Assembly: GCF_009749525.1 (NCBI RefSeq)
Contig: NZ_WOAC01000014.1
Coordinates: forward strand, 62,001-126,000
Direction: 5' to 3'
From: Mesorhizobium xinjiangense
GTDB taxonomy: Bacteria; Pseudomonadota; Alphaproteobacteria; Rhizobiales; Rhizobiaceae
Length of the DNA: 64,000 nucleotides
Positions 27,649-37,116 of this stretch are shown piece after piece. A program made the position numbers and the translations under genes. The number at the start of each line of letters is the position of its first letter. The first letter of the stretch is position 1. A model generated the notes under the pieces. The model worked only from the letters and a program-made list of their open reading frames with translations, had not been told where the DNA came from and did not search any database.

Positions 27649-28053
27649 TCAAAGCGCAGCCTCGACATCGGTGTGGCGGAAATCGTCGCCCTTGAACAGG
27701 AGCGGCTCGCCACGCGCCTTGGCCAGCGCATAGGCGAAGCAATCGCCGAGATTGAGCCTGGCCTTGTGGTTGCCCTTGCCGAACTTCTTGAACGCCCCGC
27801 GGGCGAGCTGGGCCTGCTCCGGGCCCACAGTTGCGATTCCCATCCCGAGCTTGCCCATCAACGGCTCAAGCATTTCGGAAGCTTCCGGCATGGAGCCGCG
27901 GTCTATGCGCAGACACACTTCGAGGTAGTTCACCGGCGATATCTCCACTGGCGATGATCGTGCGATCACCGCCCGGAAATGCTTGCGCTCCGGTTCGTCC
28001 AACAAAATGGCCAGCAGAGCCGATGCGTCGACGATCACTTTGGCAGTCCCCAT
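27649..28053 (-). CDS. vapC: VapC-type PIN-domain ribonuclease toxin
   Basis: A Mg-dependent endoribonuclease toxin. All PIN acidic residues are present: Asp9 in VIVDASALLA, Glu45 in VNYLEVCLRI, Asp104 in LNLGDCFAYALAKARGEPLL and Asp123/124 in KGDDF. The 134 residues are normal. The start overlaps the 3' end of the antitoxin gene by 19 bases. VapC proteins typically cleave tRNA or rRNA; the target here is unknown. It sits with vapB in an island that separates yejE from yejF. Confidence 0.92.
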   Translation of the reverse strand: MGTAKVIVDASALLAILLDEPERKHFRAVIARSSPVEISPVNYLEVCLRIDRGSMPEASEMLEPLMGKLGMGIATVGPEQAQLARGAFKKFGKGNHKARLNLGDCFAYALAKARGEPLLFKGDDFRHTDVEAAL

Positions 28054-28283
28054 TCGTCGTACAGGTCGGAATGATCGCTTGTTACACCTGGTGGCGGTGG
28101 CGGTATCCTGGCGAGTATTTCATCGACCTGCCTCATCTTTTCGGCCACGTCCCGCTCACGCCTCAACCGCTCGATCTTCTCCTCCAAAGCGCCCTGGATC
28201 GCCGAGGTCATTGTCTCACCCGTTTCAGCCGCCAGATCCTTGGCCAACTGTTCGACCCTGGGGTTCTTGATGTTCATGCCCAT
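28035..28283 (-). CDS. vapB: VapB-type antitoxin
   Basis: The antitoxin of the vapBC pair. The N-terminus (MNIKNPRVEQLAKDLAAETG, then TMTSAIQGALEEKIE) fits the VapB/PSK transcription-factor family, which uses a ribbon-helix-helix. The C-terminus has a Pro-rich linker (PPPPPG) and an acidic tail DLYDEWGLPK that would bind the toxin. ATG 28283 has GGAGG five bases upstream; 28277 is also possible. It probably represses its own operon through the palindrome at 28294-28322. Confidence 0.88.
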   Translation of the reverse strand: MGMNIKNPRVEQLAKDLAAETGETMTSAIQGALEEKIERLRRERDVAEKMRQVDEILARIPPPPPGVTSDHSDLYDEWGLPK

Positions 28284-28293
28284 GACAACCTCC

Positions 28294-28322
28294 ATGGTAG
28301 AAACTTGGCCATATTATACCAT
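28294..28322 (-). promoter_or_regulatory. candidate vapBC promoter and operator
   Basis: Inverted arms ATGGTA (28294-28299) and TACCAT (28317-28322) flank a minus-strand TATAAT (28318-28313), a perfect -10 hexamer. No good -35 is seen at 17 bases. It lies 11 bases upstream of the vapB start, in the gap after the yejE stop, as expected for an autorepressed toxin-antitoxin operon. Confidence 0.5.
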
Positions 28323-28332
28323 TTGTGCAAGC

Positions 28333-29484
28333 TCACCGGAACGTCTTCCGCGGATCGAAGGCGTCGCGCGTGGCCTCGCCGATGAAGATCAGCAGCGACA
28401 GCATGAGCGAGATGACAATGAAGCCGGAGATGCCGAGCCACGGCGCATTCAGGTTCTGCTGGCCCTGCCTCAGGAGTTCGCCCAGCGACGCGGAACCCGG
28501 CGGCAGGCCGAAGCCGAGGAAATCGAGCGACGTCAGTGTCGTGATCGACCCGTTCAAGATGAAAGGCAGGAAGGTGAGCGTGGCCACCATGGCGTTGGGC
28601 AGGAGGTGGCGGAACATGATCGTCAGGTTCGATACGCCGAGCGCCCGGGCGGCGTTGACATATTCGAAATTGCGTGCGCGCAGGAACTCCGCCCGCACCA
28701 CGCCGACAAAGGCGACCCAGGAAAACAGCAGCATGATGCCAAGCAGGATCCAGAATCCGGGCGGCAGAACGGCGGCAATGATCAGGATCAGGTAGAGCAC
28801 GGGAATGGACGACCAGATCTCGATGAAGCGCTGGAAGAGGAGATCGGTCCAGCCGCCGAAATAGCCCTGCACCGCGCCGGCCGCCACGCCGATGATGGCG
28901 GAAAAGAGGGTCAGCGCCAGGCCGAACAGCACCGATATGCGGAAGCCGTAGATGACGCGGGCAGCCACGTCGCGCGTCTGGTCGTCCGTACCCAGCCAGT
29001 TCCAATTGCCGAGCGTGCAGCCGGGATCCTCGACGCCAAGGGGATAGCGGTTGCAGCGCGTCTCGCGGTCATACATCCATGACGGCCTGGCGGGCGCGGC
29101 CTCGGGAATCTCGTTGTTGACGGTGCGGTAGGAGTAGCGGATCGGCGGCCAGACCAGCCAACCATTGGCTTCGATCTCCTCGTGGATCACCGGATCGCGG
29201 TAATCGGTGACGGCGAGGAAGCCGCCGAACTTTTCTTCCGGATAGTCGACCAGCACCGGAAACAGGATCTCGCCCTTGTAGGAGGCGATGATCGGCTTGT
29301 CGTTGGCGATGAACTCGGCACCGAGCGACAGGACGAAGAGCACCAGGAAGATCCAGAGCGACCAGTAGCCGCGCCGGTTGGCCTTGAAGTTCTGCCAGCG
29401 TCGCTGGTTCAGCGGTGAGATCCACGGCCGGCGTGGCCGCGCTCCGGCCTGCGGAACGGTTGGGGCGGCGACCCGTTCCATCAC
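28333..29484 (-). CDS. yejE: peptide ABC transporter permease (YejE-like)
   Basis: One of two inner-membrane permeases of the oligopeptide transporter. The long N-terminal segment before the permease domain ([20 protein letters not shown] followed by [18 protein letters not shown]) is characteristic of YejE. Then come multiple helices and the EAA-type loop [20 protein letters not shown]. The 383 residues are normal. It overlaps yejB by four bases (ATGA). A toxin-antitoxin island follows where yejF would be expected. Confidence 0.94.
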   Translation of the reverse strand: MMERVAAPTVPQAGARPRRPWISPLNQRRWQNFKANRRGYWSLWIFLVLFVLSLGAEFIANDKPIIASYKGEILFPVLVDYPEEKFGGFLAVTDYRDPVIHEEIEANGWLVWPPIRYSYRTVNNEIPEAAPARPSWMYDRETRCNRYPLGVEDPGCTLGNWNWLGTDDQTRDVAARVIYGFRISVLFGLALTLFSAIIGVAAGAVQGYFGGWTDLLFQRFIEIWSSIPVLYLILIIAAVLPPGFWILLGIMLLFSWVAFVGVVRAEFLRARNFEYVNAARALGVSNLTIMFRHLLPNAMVATLTFLPFILNGSITTLTSLDFLGFGLPPGSASLGELLRQGQQNLNAPWLGISGFIVISLMLSLLIFIGEATRDAFDPRKTFR

Positions 29485-30581
29485 ACGTCCCTCCGTTCGA
29501 AGTCGATGCGCGGGTCGATCCAGGTATAGGTGAGGTCGGCGAGAAGGCTGACGAACAGGCCGATCAGCGAGAATATATAGAGATTGGCGAAGACCACGGG
29601 ATAGTCGCGATCAAGCACCGAGCGGAAGCCGAGCAGGCCGAGCCCGTCGAGCGAGAAGATGTTCTCGATCAGCAGCGAGCCGGTGAAGAAGGCCGAGATG
29701 AAGGCACCGGGAAAGCCGGCGATGATGATCAGCATCGCGTTGCGGAACACGTGACCGTAGAGCACCTGCCGCTCGGTCAGCCCCTTGGCCCGCGCGGTCG
29801 TCACATATTGCTTGCGGATCTCGTCGAGGAAGGAGTTCTTGGTCAAGAGCGTCGTCGTGGCAAAGGCCGACATCACCATGGCAGTCAGGGGCAGCGTTAT
29901 GTGCCACAGATAGTCGACGATCCTCGCGGGCCAGGACAGTTCGTGCCAGTTGTCGGAGACCAGGCCGCGCAACGGGAACCAGTCGTAGAACGAGCCGCCG
30001 GCAAACAGCACCATCAACAGGATGGCGAATAGGAATCCCGGAATCGCATAGCCGACGATGACGATGCCGCTCGTCCAGATGTCGAAGGCCGATCCGTCCT
30101 TGACCGCCTTGCGAATGCCGAGCGGGATCGAGATCAGGTAGGAAAGAAATGTAATCCACAGGCCGAGAGAGATCGACACCGGCATCTTTTCAACGATCAG
30201 GTCGACGACCGAGATGTCGCGGAAGAAGCTCTCGCCGAAATCGAACCGGGCATAGTCCCAGATCATCTTGAAGAAGCGCTCGAGCGGCGGCTTGTCGAAG
30301 CCGAACTGCTCCTCGAGTTGTTTGATGAATTCGGGGTCGAGACCCTGCGCCCCGCGATATTTGGACGAGTACTCCCCGCCCGTATCGAAGCTCTGGTTGC
30401 CGACGTCCCCGCCGGCTCCGGAAATGCGGTCGGTGGCGTCTCCGGCCTGGCCGGTGACCTTGGCGATCACCTGCTCGACCGGACCGCCCGGCGCGAACTG
30501 AATCACGGCAAAAGAGATCGCCATGATGCCGAACAGCGTCGGGATCATCAACAACAGGCGTCTGAGGATATAGGCGCCCAT
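29481..30581 (-). CDS. yejB: peptide ABC transporter permease (YejB-like)
   Basis: The other permease. It begins [20 protein letters not shown], the usual N-terminal helix of DppB-type permeases, has an extra periplasmic stretch (roughly residues 40-90) and the EAA loop [20 protein letters not shown]. The 366 residues agree with YejB. It is coupled to yejE by an ATGA overlap and lies 27 bases after the second solute-binding gene, so all are probably one transcript. Confidence 0.95.
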   Translation of the reverse strand: MGAYILRRLLLMIPTLFGIMAISFAVIQFAPGGPVEQVIAKVTGQAGDATDRISGAGGDVGNQSFDTGGEYSSKYRGAQGLDPEFIKQLEEQFGFDKPPLERFFKMIWDYARFDFGESFFRDISVVDLIVEKMPVSISLGLWITFLSYLISIPLGIRKAVKDGSAFDIWTSGIVIVGYAIPGFLFAILLMVLFAGGSFYDWFPLRGLVSDNWHELSWPARIVDYLWHITLPLTAMVMSAFATTTLLTKNSFLDEIRKQYVTTARAKGLTERQVLYGHVFRNAMLIIIAGFPGAFISAFFTGSLLIENIFSLDGLGLLGFRSVLDRDYPVVFANLYIFSLIGLFVSLLADLTYTWIDPRIDFERRDV

Positions 30582-30608
30582 CAGATGAAGGCCCCGGTCG
30601 TGGCGTTC

Positions 30609-32492
30609 TCAACCCTTGCCAATTGCCTTCGCCTTCTCAAGATCGGCCCACCAAAGCGCTTCCACCGGAAAGCCGTAATCCGGCTTCGGTTCCTTGAAGC
30701 CGAACATGTCCCAGAAAGCGGCCCGGTGATTCGCCGCATGCCAATTTGGAATCCAGTCGCGCCGCGCGCGCAAGACCCGGTCGAGCGCCCGCATGGCGGT
30801 GGTGAATGTGGAGCGGTCTCCGGCCTGGGCGGCAATCTCGATCAGCGCGTCGACGGCCGGGTCGCTGGTTCCGGGAAAGTTGCGCGAGCCGGAAATCTCG
30901 GCGGCGCGCGAATGAAACAGATTGGACAGCGATTCGCCGGTCGGCGTGGCGGCAAAGGCCGCCGCCATCCCGACCATGTCGAAGTCGAAATCAAGCTGGC
31001 GCGCCTGGAATTGTGCCGCATCGACAAGCCGGATCGAGGCGTCGATGCCGATGGCCCGCATATTCTCGACAAAGGGCGTGTTGGCGCGCACGAAAACCTG
31101 GTCCTGAACCAGGATCTCCACCGCCATGACCTCGCCGGCTTCGTTGCGCAGCAGGCCGTCCCGGCGCGTCCAGCCGGCTTCCGTCAAAAGGCGGGCCGCC
31201 TTGCCGAGCAGCTTGCGGTCACGGCCGGAGCCGTCCGAGACCTCCATGGTGACGGCTTCGCCGAACGCTTCGTCGGGGATTCGGCCGCGGAATTTTTCCA
31301 GGAGCGCCAGTTCCTCGGGCGACGGCATACCCTCGGCCATGTAAGGCGAACGCTCGAAGGTCGATTGCGAGCGCTCATAGGCGCCGTAGAAAAGATTCTG
31401 CCGGGTCCATTCGAAGTCGAAGCACAGGCTGATCGCGTGCCGCACGCGGGAATCGGCGAAGCGCGAACGGCGCTGATTGAGCGCCCAGGCCTGCATGATC
31501 GGGCTCTTCTCGGCCGGAAATTCGCGCTTGACCACCTTGCCGTCCCGGATCGCCGGGAAGTCGTATCCGGTCGCCCAGACCCGCGAGGTGAATTCCTGGC
31601 GATAGAGAACATTGCCCTTCTTGAAGGCTTCGAAGGCGGCCTGGCGTTCGCGATAGAATTCGATGCGGATGCGCCCGAAATTGTAAAGTCCGCGATTGAC
31701 CGGAAGGTCGCGGGCCCAATAATCCTCGACCCGGTCATACTCGATGTAGCGCCCTGCCGCGAAGCGCCCGACCTTGTAGGGTCCGGAGCCGAGCGGCGGC
31801 TCGAGCTGCGAGCTGTCGAAGGGATGCTCGGAATAGAACGCCTTCGACACGATCGGCAGCGTCGCAACGCTGAGAATGGAGCGTTGCGAATGCTCGCCCG
31901 TGAAGACGAGCCGCACGTTCCGTTCGTCCTGCGCCACGGCATCCTCGAGCTCGCGCAGGGCGATCACGAGGCTGGCATGGCCTTTGTCCTTGAAGGTCAG
32001 ATAGGTGAAGGCGACGTCGGCGGCCGTCACCGGCGTGCCGTCGTGGAAACGCGCCTCGGATCGCAAGCGGAAGACATAGCTCTTGCCGTCGTCACCGATC
32101 GTCACGCTCTCGGCGAGCAGCCCGTAAATGGCGTCGGGTTCGTCAATCGCCCGGACCATCAGGCTGTCGAAGCACATTTCCATGCGCTGCGGCGCGTCGC
32201 CGCGCCGGGCAAAGGTGTTGAGCGTGTTGAAGGTCAGCGGGTTCTGGTTGAAGACCCAGTTCGGCGGCATGAAGTTGAATGTCCCGCCCTTCGGCGCCTC
32301 CGGGCTGGCATAGTCGAAATGAGTGAAGTCGGGGCCGTATTTCAGGTCGCCGAAGGCGGACAGACCGTGCAGGGGCTTGCCTGTTTCAACGCCGGCGAAC
32401 CCCCTCGCGGGCACGACAGAAGCGGCGAGCGCACCGCCGAAAAGGGCCAGGAACCGCCGGCGCGTGAGACCATTGATCGTCGATCGAAGCAA
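30609..32492 (-). CDS. extracellular solute-binding protein, family 5 (Tat-type signal)
   Basis: A periplasmic peptide-binding lipocalin-independent component of the Yej transporter (SBP family 5, about 627 residues). The N-terminus TRRRFLALFGGALAASVVPA is a twin-arginine-type signal, unlike the Sec signal of its neighbour. Family blocks: HFDYASPEAPKGGTFN, VTAADVAFTYLTFKDKG and EPPLGSGPYKVGRF. Only two bases separate the neighbour's stop from the TTG at 32492, which I take as start; the 59 in-frame codons upstream overlap the neighbour. It resembles that neighbour throughout and may bind different peptides. Confidence 0.88.
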   Translation of the reverse strand: MLRSTINGLTRRRFLALFGGALAASVVPARGFAGVETGKPLHGLSAFGDLKYGPDFTHFDYASPEAPKGGTFNFMPPNWVFNQNPLTFNTLNTFARRGDAPQRMEMCFDSLMVRAIDEPDAIYGLLAESVTIGDDGKSYVFRLRSEARFHDGTPVTAADVAFTYLTFKDKGHASLVIALRELEDAVAQDERNVRLVFTGEHSQRSILSVATLPIVSKAFYSEHPFDSSQLEPPLGSGPYKVGRFAAGRYIEYDRVEDYWARDLPVNRGLYNFGRIRIEFYRERQAAFEAFKKGNVLYRQEFTSRVWATGYDFPAIRDGKVVKREFPAEKSPIMQAWALNQRRSRFADSRVRHAISLCFDFEWTRQNLFYGAYERSQSTFERSPYMAEGMPSPEELALLEKFRGRIPDEAFGEAVTMEVSDGSGRDRKLLGKAARLLTEAGWTRRDGLLRNEAGEVMAVEILVQDQVFVRANTPFVENMRAIGIDASIRLVDAAQFQARQLDFDFDMVGMAAAFAATPTGESLSNLFHSRAAEISGSRNFPGTSDPAVDALIEIAAQAGDRSTFTTAMRALDRVLRARRDWIPNWHAANHRAAFWDMFGFKEPKPDYGFPVEALWWADLEKAKAIGKG

Positions 32493-32494
32493 GG

Positions 32495-34369
32495 TCAGTT
32501 CTGGCTCCTGTATTTGGCCGCAAGCGCGGCCTCCCTTTCCGGGTCGATCCACCAGGAATCGATGTCCACGCCGACATAGGCGGGCTGCTTTTCCGGTAAG
32601 CCGAACTTGTTCCAGTAGGCAAGCCACAGCTCCGAGCGGTGCCACTGGGGCACGACATAGAAATTCCACAACAGCACCCGATCGATCGCCCGGGTGGCGG
32701 CGATCAGGTCGTCGCGATCCTCGGCATAGATGACGCGTTCGACAAGCGCGTCGACGACCGGGTTCTTGATGCCGGCGAGATTGCGCGAACCCTGCACGTC
32801 GGCGGCCTGCGAGCCCCAGAACTCGCGCTGCTCGTTGCCCGGCGACGCCGACTGGGCGAACTGGCCGGTGATCACGTCGAACTCGAAGCCGCGCACGCGG
32901 TTGATATATTGCGAGGTGTCGACGATGCGCAGCGACGCATCGATGCCGAGCTTGCGCAGCGTGGCGATGAAGGCCCCAGAGATCGTCTCGTCGGTCGGTC
33001 CGCGTCCGAGAATGGTGAAGGCAAACTGCTTGCCCGTCTCCTCATTGACCATCCGGCCATTCTTGATGACCCAGCCGGCCTCGGCGAACAGTTTCACCGC
33101 GCGGCGCAGATGTTGGCGCTCGGTCTGCGGCGAATCGTAGACCGGCAGCTTGAACTCTTCCGTGAACATTTCCGGCGGCAACTGGTCGCGATATTGCTCC
33201 AGGATCTCCAGTTCCTTGCCCTGCGGCAGGCCGGAGGAGGCAAGCTCGCCGCCCTCGAAATAGCTGTCCGTGCGCGTGTTCTGACCATAGAACAGATTGC
33301 GATTCATGCTCTCGAAGTCGAACGCCACGGTCAGCGCCTGGCGCACCTTGCGGTCCTGGAACTGCGGGCGGCGCAGATTGAGGACGAAAGCCTGCATCGG
33401 TTCGCCCGATTCGGTCGGGAATTCGCGCTTGACGACGTCGCCTTCCTCGAAGGCCGGGAAGTCGTACTCGACCGACCATCGCCGCGAGCTGTTCTCCGGG
33501 CGGATGTCTTCCAGCCCACCCTTGGTGAAGGCCTGCCATTCGGCGTTCTCGTCCTGGATGTAGATGTATTTGCGCCGATCGAAATTGTAACGCCCGACAT
33601 TGACCGGCAGGTCGGCCGCCCAATAATCCTCCACCCGTTCCCAGACGATCTCCGAGCCGGGCCGGAAGCTGGCAATGCGGTAGGGGCCCGAGCCGAGCGG
33701 CTTTTCAAGCGTCGGCCGGGTGATGTCGCGCGTCTTGCCATTTGCGTCCGTGCCCGTCCACCAATGCTTCGGCAGGACCGGCAAGTCGCCGATGATATGC
33801 GGCAGCTCGCGGTTGCCGGTCTGGTCGAACGTGAACAGGATCTCGCGCTGCGAAATCGCCTTGGCCTCGGTGACGCTGGAGAAATAGCGGTTGAAGTTGG
33901 GGCTGGTCTCCTTGAGCACATCGAAGGACCACACGACGTCTTCGGCCGAAATCGGCTCGCCGTCATGCCAGCGCGCCTTGGAATTGAGGCGGTATGTCGC
34001 GGAGGAATAGTCGTCGGGATGGGTGAAGGCCTCGGCAATCAGCGGGTGGCTGGTGCCGGGCTCGTCGGTCGATTGCTGCATCAGCGTGTCCCAGAGGAAG
34101 CCGCCGAAGAAGTTGAGACCGGCAGCCGCCGTACCGCGCACGATGAAGGGATTGAAACTGTCGAAGGTGCCCGAAGAGACCGAATTGAGCGTTCCGCCCT
34201 TCGGCGCATCGGGTTTGACGTAGTCGTAATGCTGGAAATCGTCGCCGTACCTGGACTCGCCGATCAGCGAGCTTGTGGAGCGCCACTCTTCCGCCGCCGC
34301 AGCGGAGCAGGACAAAAGCAGCGCCGCCATCGTCAGGCGCACCGCGCGAGCCGCCATGTGCACGTCCAT
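32495..34369 (-). CDS. yejA: extracellular solute-binding protein, family 5 (YejA-like)
   Basis: A periplasmic oligopeptide-binding protein of 624 residues with a Sec signal (LTMAALLLSCSAAAAEE). Conserved blocks: YDYVKPDAPKGGTLNSVSSG, ISAEDVVWSFDVLKETSP and LEKPLGSGPYRIASFRPG. It shows the DYWAADLPVNVGRYNFDRRK block also present in the next gene, indicating duplication. The ATG at 34369 has GGGGAG five bases upstream. It is the first gene of the yej operon. Confidence 0.93.
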   Translation of the reverse strand: MDVHMAARAVRLTMAALLLSCSAAAAEEWRSTSSLIGESRYGDDFQHYDYVKPDAPKGGTLNSVSSGTFDSFNPFIVRGTAAAGLNFFGGFLWDTLMQQSTDEPGTSHPLIAEAFTHPDDYSSATYRLNSKARWHDGEPISAEDVVWSFDVLKETSPNFNRYFSSVTEAKAISQREILFTFDQTGNRELPHIIGDLPVLPKHWWTGTDANGKTRDITRPTLEKPLGSGPYRIASFRPGSEIVWERVEDYWAADLPVNVGRYNFDRRKYIYIQDENAEWQAFTKGGLEDIRPENSSRRWSVEYDFPAFEEGDVVKREFPTESGEPMQAFVLNLRRPQFQDRKVRQALTVAFDFESMNRNLFYGQNTRTDSYFEGGELASSGLPQGKELEILEQYRDQLPPEMFTEEFKLPVYDSPQTERQHLRRAVKLFAEAGWVIKNGRMVNEETGKQFAFTILGRGPTDETISGAFIATLRKLGIDASLRIVDTSQYINRVRGFEFDVITGQFAQSASPGNEQREFWGSQAADVQGSRNLAGIKNPVVDALVERVIYAEDRDDLIAATRAIDRVLLWNFYVVPQWHRSELWLAYWNKFGLPEKQPAYVGVDIDSWWIDPEREAALAAKYRSQN

Positions 34370-34520
34370 TATTGCTCCCCTTCGTTCTCATTTCCAATGT
34401 AGCCCGCGAATGACGGCTGAAAACCCTGTGAGGCTTTCCCATTGGAGCGAATGTGACAATTGTCCGGGAAATTGGGAGGACAAAAGTCAGAATCGCTGTG
34501 CCACTCGTGACCCTAACAAG

Positions 34521-34547
34521 AAAAAGCCGGGCTGAACCCGGCTTTTT
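34521..34547 (-). terminator. strong intrinsic terminator after the cytochrome c gene
   Basis: The perfect 11-bp stem AAAAAGCCGGG/CCCGGCTTTTT (34521-34531 with 34537-34547), loop CTGAA, gives T-runs in both directions. It lies 25 bases past the cytochrome gene stop and isolates it from the yej operon. Confidence 0.92.
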
Positions 34548-34571
34548 CGTGGAGAACAGATTACAATTTCG

Positions 34572-35303
34572 TCACTGAGCGGCGGGCTCTTCGGCCTCGG
34601 GCGCCGTTTCCTGCGTCTCGGCGGGCGCATCGGTCGATGCGTCATCTCCGTTCGCCGCCGGCTCTTCGGCGGCAGGCTGTTCGCCCTCTGGTGCCGCTTC
34701 CTGGGCCGCGGCCGGGTCTTCCCCGGTGGCCGCCTCGGCCGCCTCCGGCTCCTCGACCTCAGGCAACGGCGCGGGGTCGTCGGAGAGCGTGCGCAGATAG
34801 GCGATCAGATTGGCCCGTTCCTCGGGCCGCTTGACGCCGGCAAAGGCCATCGCCGTGCCCTTCACATAATTCCTCGGGCCTTCCAGGAAATGGTCGAGAT
34901 GCTCGTAATCCCAGTGCACGGAATGGTCTTCGGAGAACTCCGTCATCCCCCCGGAATAGGAAAACCCTTCATGCGAGGCGATCGGGCGGTTGACGATATT
35001 CCACAGATTGGGGCCGACCTTGTTGGCGCCGCCATTTTCGGCGGTGTGACAGGCCACGCATTTCTTGAACACGGCTTCGCCGGCCGACGCGTCGGCCGAG
35101 GCCAGACGAACCGCAATGGGTTCGACCGACGGCCCCTCATCCGCGGCGCCACCTTCCTCCGGCTCGGCGGCGACGACCTCGAAGCCCGGCTTTTCGGGCG
35201 CCGGGCTGGCGAATATCGAGTCCGACACGATGCCGATCGAGAAGACGACGAAGGCCGCGCCGAGCAGCCCGCCGAGCAGCTTGTTCAGTTCGAAGGAATC
35301 CAT
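34572..35303 (-). CDS. membrane-anchored c-type cytochrome (CycM-like)
   Basis: A class I cytochrome c held in the membrane by an uncleaved N-terminal helix ([17 protein letters not shown]). The heme is attached at CVACH (Cys82, Cys85, His86), with Met152 in GTAMAF the likely axial ligand. In rhizobia such proteins (CycM) pass electrons from the bc1 complex to aa3 oxidase. At 243 residues it is longer than CycM (about 180), because of an extra acidic Ala/Glu/Pro tail of about 68 residues. It is divergent from kdsB and followed by a strong terminator. Confidence 0.92.
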   Translation of the reverse strand: MDSFELNKLLGGLLGAAFVVFSIGIVSDSIFASPAPEKPGFEVVAAEPEEGGAADEGPSVEPIAVRLASADASAGEAVFKKCVACHTAENGGANKVGPNLWNIVNRPIASHEGFSYSGGMTEFSEDHSVHWDYEHLDHFLEGPRNYVKGTAMAFAGVKRPEERANLIAYLRTLSDDPAPLPEVEEPEAAEAATGEDPAAAQEAAPEGEQPAAEEPAANGDDASTDAPAETQETAPEAEEPAAQ

Positions 35304-35478
35304 TTGCTCCGATAGCTCCTGAAGACTGCCGGCCCCTCCGGCATGCCTGTGGTCCCGCCGGCCGCGGCCGGTAAAATCGCGCGGAAGCTAGGTCTTTTGC
35401 TTCTGGGTTGCAACACATATAAGGGCCTTTCCTAGTGAGACCTTTTGCCACCTGCCCGACCTCGATTTACGACGGCCC

Positions 35479-36219
35479 ATGTCCAATCTGATCCTCATTC
35501 CGGCCCGCATGGCCTCGCAGCGCCTGCCGGGCAAGCCATTGGCCGATATCGCCGGCAAACCGATGATCGTGCATGTCGCCGACCGCGCGGCGGCGAGTGG
35601 GCTGGGGCGCGTCGTGGTGGCCACAGACAGCGCCGAGGTACACGACGCCGTCACCGCGGCGGGTCACGAGGCGATCATGACGCGCGACGACCATCAGTCG
35701 GGGTCCGACCGCATCCACGAGGCGCTGGAGCTTGTCGATCCGGAAGGCCAGGCCGATGTCGTGGTCAATGTTCAGGGCGATCTGCCGACGATCGACCCGC
35801 AATTGATCGCCGCCGCGCTGGAACCGTTCGACGATCCCTCCACCGACATTGCGACACTGGGTGTCGAGATCGAGCGCGAGGAGGAAAAGACCAATCCCAA
35901 CGTGGTCAAGATCGTCGGCTCGCCGATCGGCCCCGGCCGTCTGCGGGCGCTCTATTTCACCCGCGCCACCGCGCCCTGGGGCGATGGCCCGCTTTACCAC
36001 CACATCGGGCTTTATGCCTATCGCCGAGCCGCGCTGAAGCGTTTCGTTGCGCTCAAGCCGTCGCCGCTGGAACTGCGCGAGCGGCTGGAACAGTTGCGTG
36101 CGCTCGAAGCGGGCATGCGCATCGACGTGCAACTGGTGCGCACCGCGCCGCTCGGCGTCGACACGGCGGAAGACCTCGAGCGCGCGCGCCAAATCATCGC
36201 ATCCACCGAAAATGGCTGA
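35479..36219 (+). CDS. kdsB: 3-deoxy-manno-octulosonate cytidylyltransferase
   Basis: Activates Kdo as CMP-Kdo for lipopolysaccharide core synthesis. The N-terminal nucleotide-binding loop [23 protein letters not shown] in [17 protein letters not shown] and the later [13 protein letters not shown] are all family features. The 246 residues are normal. It is followed six bases later by prephenate dehydratase, a neighbour relation common in rhizobia and probably an operon. Confidence 0.96.
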   Translation: MSNLILIPARMASQRLPGKPLADIAGKPMIVHVADRAAASGLGRVVVATDSAEVHDAVTAAGHEAIMTRDDHQSGSDRIHEALELVDPEGQADVVVNVQGDLPTIDPQLIAAALEPFDDPSTDIATLGVEIEREEEKTNPNVVKIVGSPIGPGRLRALYFTRATAPWGDGPLYHHIGLYAYRRAALKRFVALKPSPLELRERLEQLRALEAGMRIDVQLVRTAPLGVDTAEDLERARQIIASTENG

Positions 36220-36225
36220 GCAGAC

Positions 36226-37095
36226 ATGACATCAGGGACCAACAAGATTGCCTTTCAGGGCGAGCCGGGAGCCAATTCCGACACGGCCTGCCGCGACATG
36301 TTTCCCGACATGGAGCCCCTGCCCTGCCCGACCTTCGAGGATGCGTTCAATGCCGTGGAAACCGGCAAGGCCGATCTGGCGATGATCCCGATCGAGAACA
36401 CCATCGCCGGTCGCGTCGCCGATATCCACCATCTGCTTCCCGAATCGCGCCTGCACATCGTCGGCGAATATTTCCTGCCGATCCATTTTCAGCTGATGGT
36501 GCTGCCCGGCACCGAGCTTGACGACATCAAGGCCGTCTACAGCCACATCCACGCGCTCGGCCAGTGCCGCAAGGTCATCCGCCGCCACCGCTGGAAGCCG
36601 ATGGTCGCCGGCGACACGGCGGGCGCGGCGCGCCTCGTCGCCGAGGACGGCGAACCGGCCAACGCAGCGCTTGCGCCACGGCTGGCGGCCAAGCTTTACG
36701 GCCTGGATATCGTCGCCGAGAATGTCGAGGACACCGACAACAACGTGACCCGCTTCGTGGTCTTGTCGAAGACGAAGCAATGGGCGCCACGCCATGATCC
36801 CGACAAGAAGATGATGACGACCTTCATCTTCCGCGTGCGCAACGTGCCGGCCGCTCTCTACAAGGCCATGGGCGGCTTCGCCACGACCGGCGTCAACATG
36901 ACCAAGCTGGAAAGCTACCAGCTCGGCGGCAAGTTCTTCTCCTCGCTGTTTTACGCCGATGTCGAGGGTCACCCGGAAGACCGCAATGTCGCGCTGGCGC
37001 TCGAAGAGCTGCAGTTCTTCTCGCGCGAGGTGCGCATTCTCGGCGTCTACGAGCAGCATCCCTTCCGCGAGACGCAGAGCGAGGAAGAAGACTGA
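36226..37095 (+). CDS. pheA: prephenate dehydratase
   Basis: Converts prephenate to phenylpyruvate in phenylalanine biosynthesis. The 289 residues contain a periplasmic-binding-like catalytic domain (IAFQGEPGANSDTACR, IPIENTIAGRVADIHHLL, DNNVTRFVVL with the catalytic Thr-Arg-Phe) and a C-terminal ACT domain (VPAALYKAMGGFATTGVNMT, then KLESYQLGG) that usually gives feedback inhibition by Phe. It is monofunctional, with no chorismate mutase domain. The start at 36226 lies six bases after kdsB. Confidence 0.95.
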   Translation: MTSGTNKIAFQGEPGANSDTACRDMFPDMEPLPCPTFEDAFNAVETGKADLAMIPIENTIAGRVADIHHLLPESRLHIVGEYFLPIHFQLMVLPGTELDDIKAVYSHIHALGQCRKVIRRHRWKPMVAGDTAGAARLVAEDGEPANAALAPRLAAKLYGLDIVAENVEDTDNNVTRFVVLSKTKQWAPRHDPDKKMMTTFIFRVRNVPAALYKAMGGFATTGVNMTKLESYQLGGKFFSSLFYADVEGHPEDRNVALALEELQFFSREVRILGVYEQHPFRETQSEEED

Positions 37096-37116
37096 TTTGG
37101 ACCGGACCAAAGCCAC

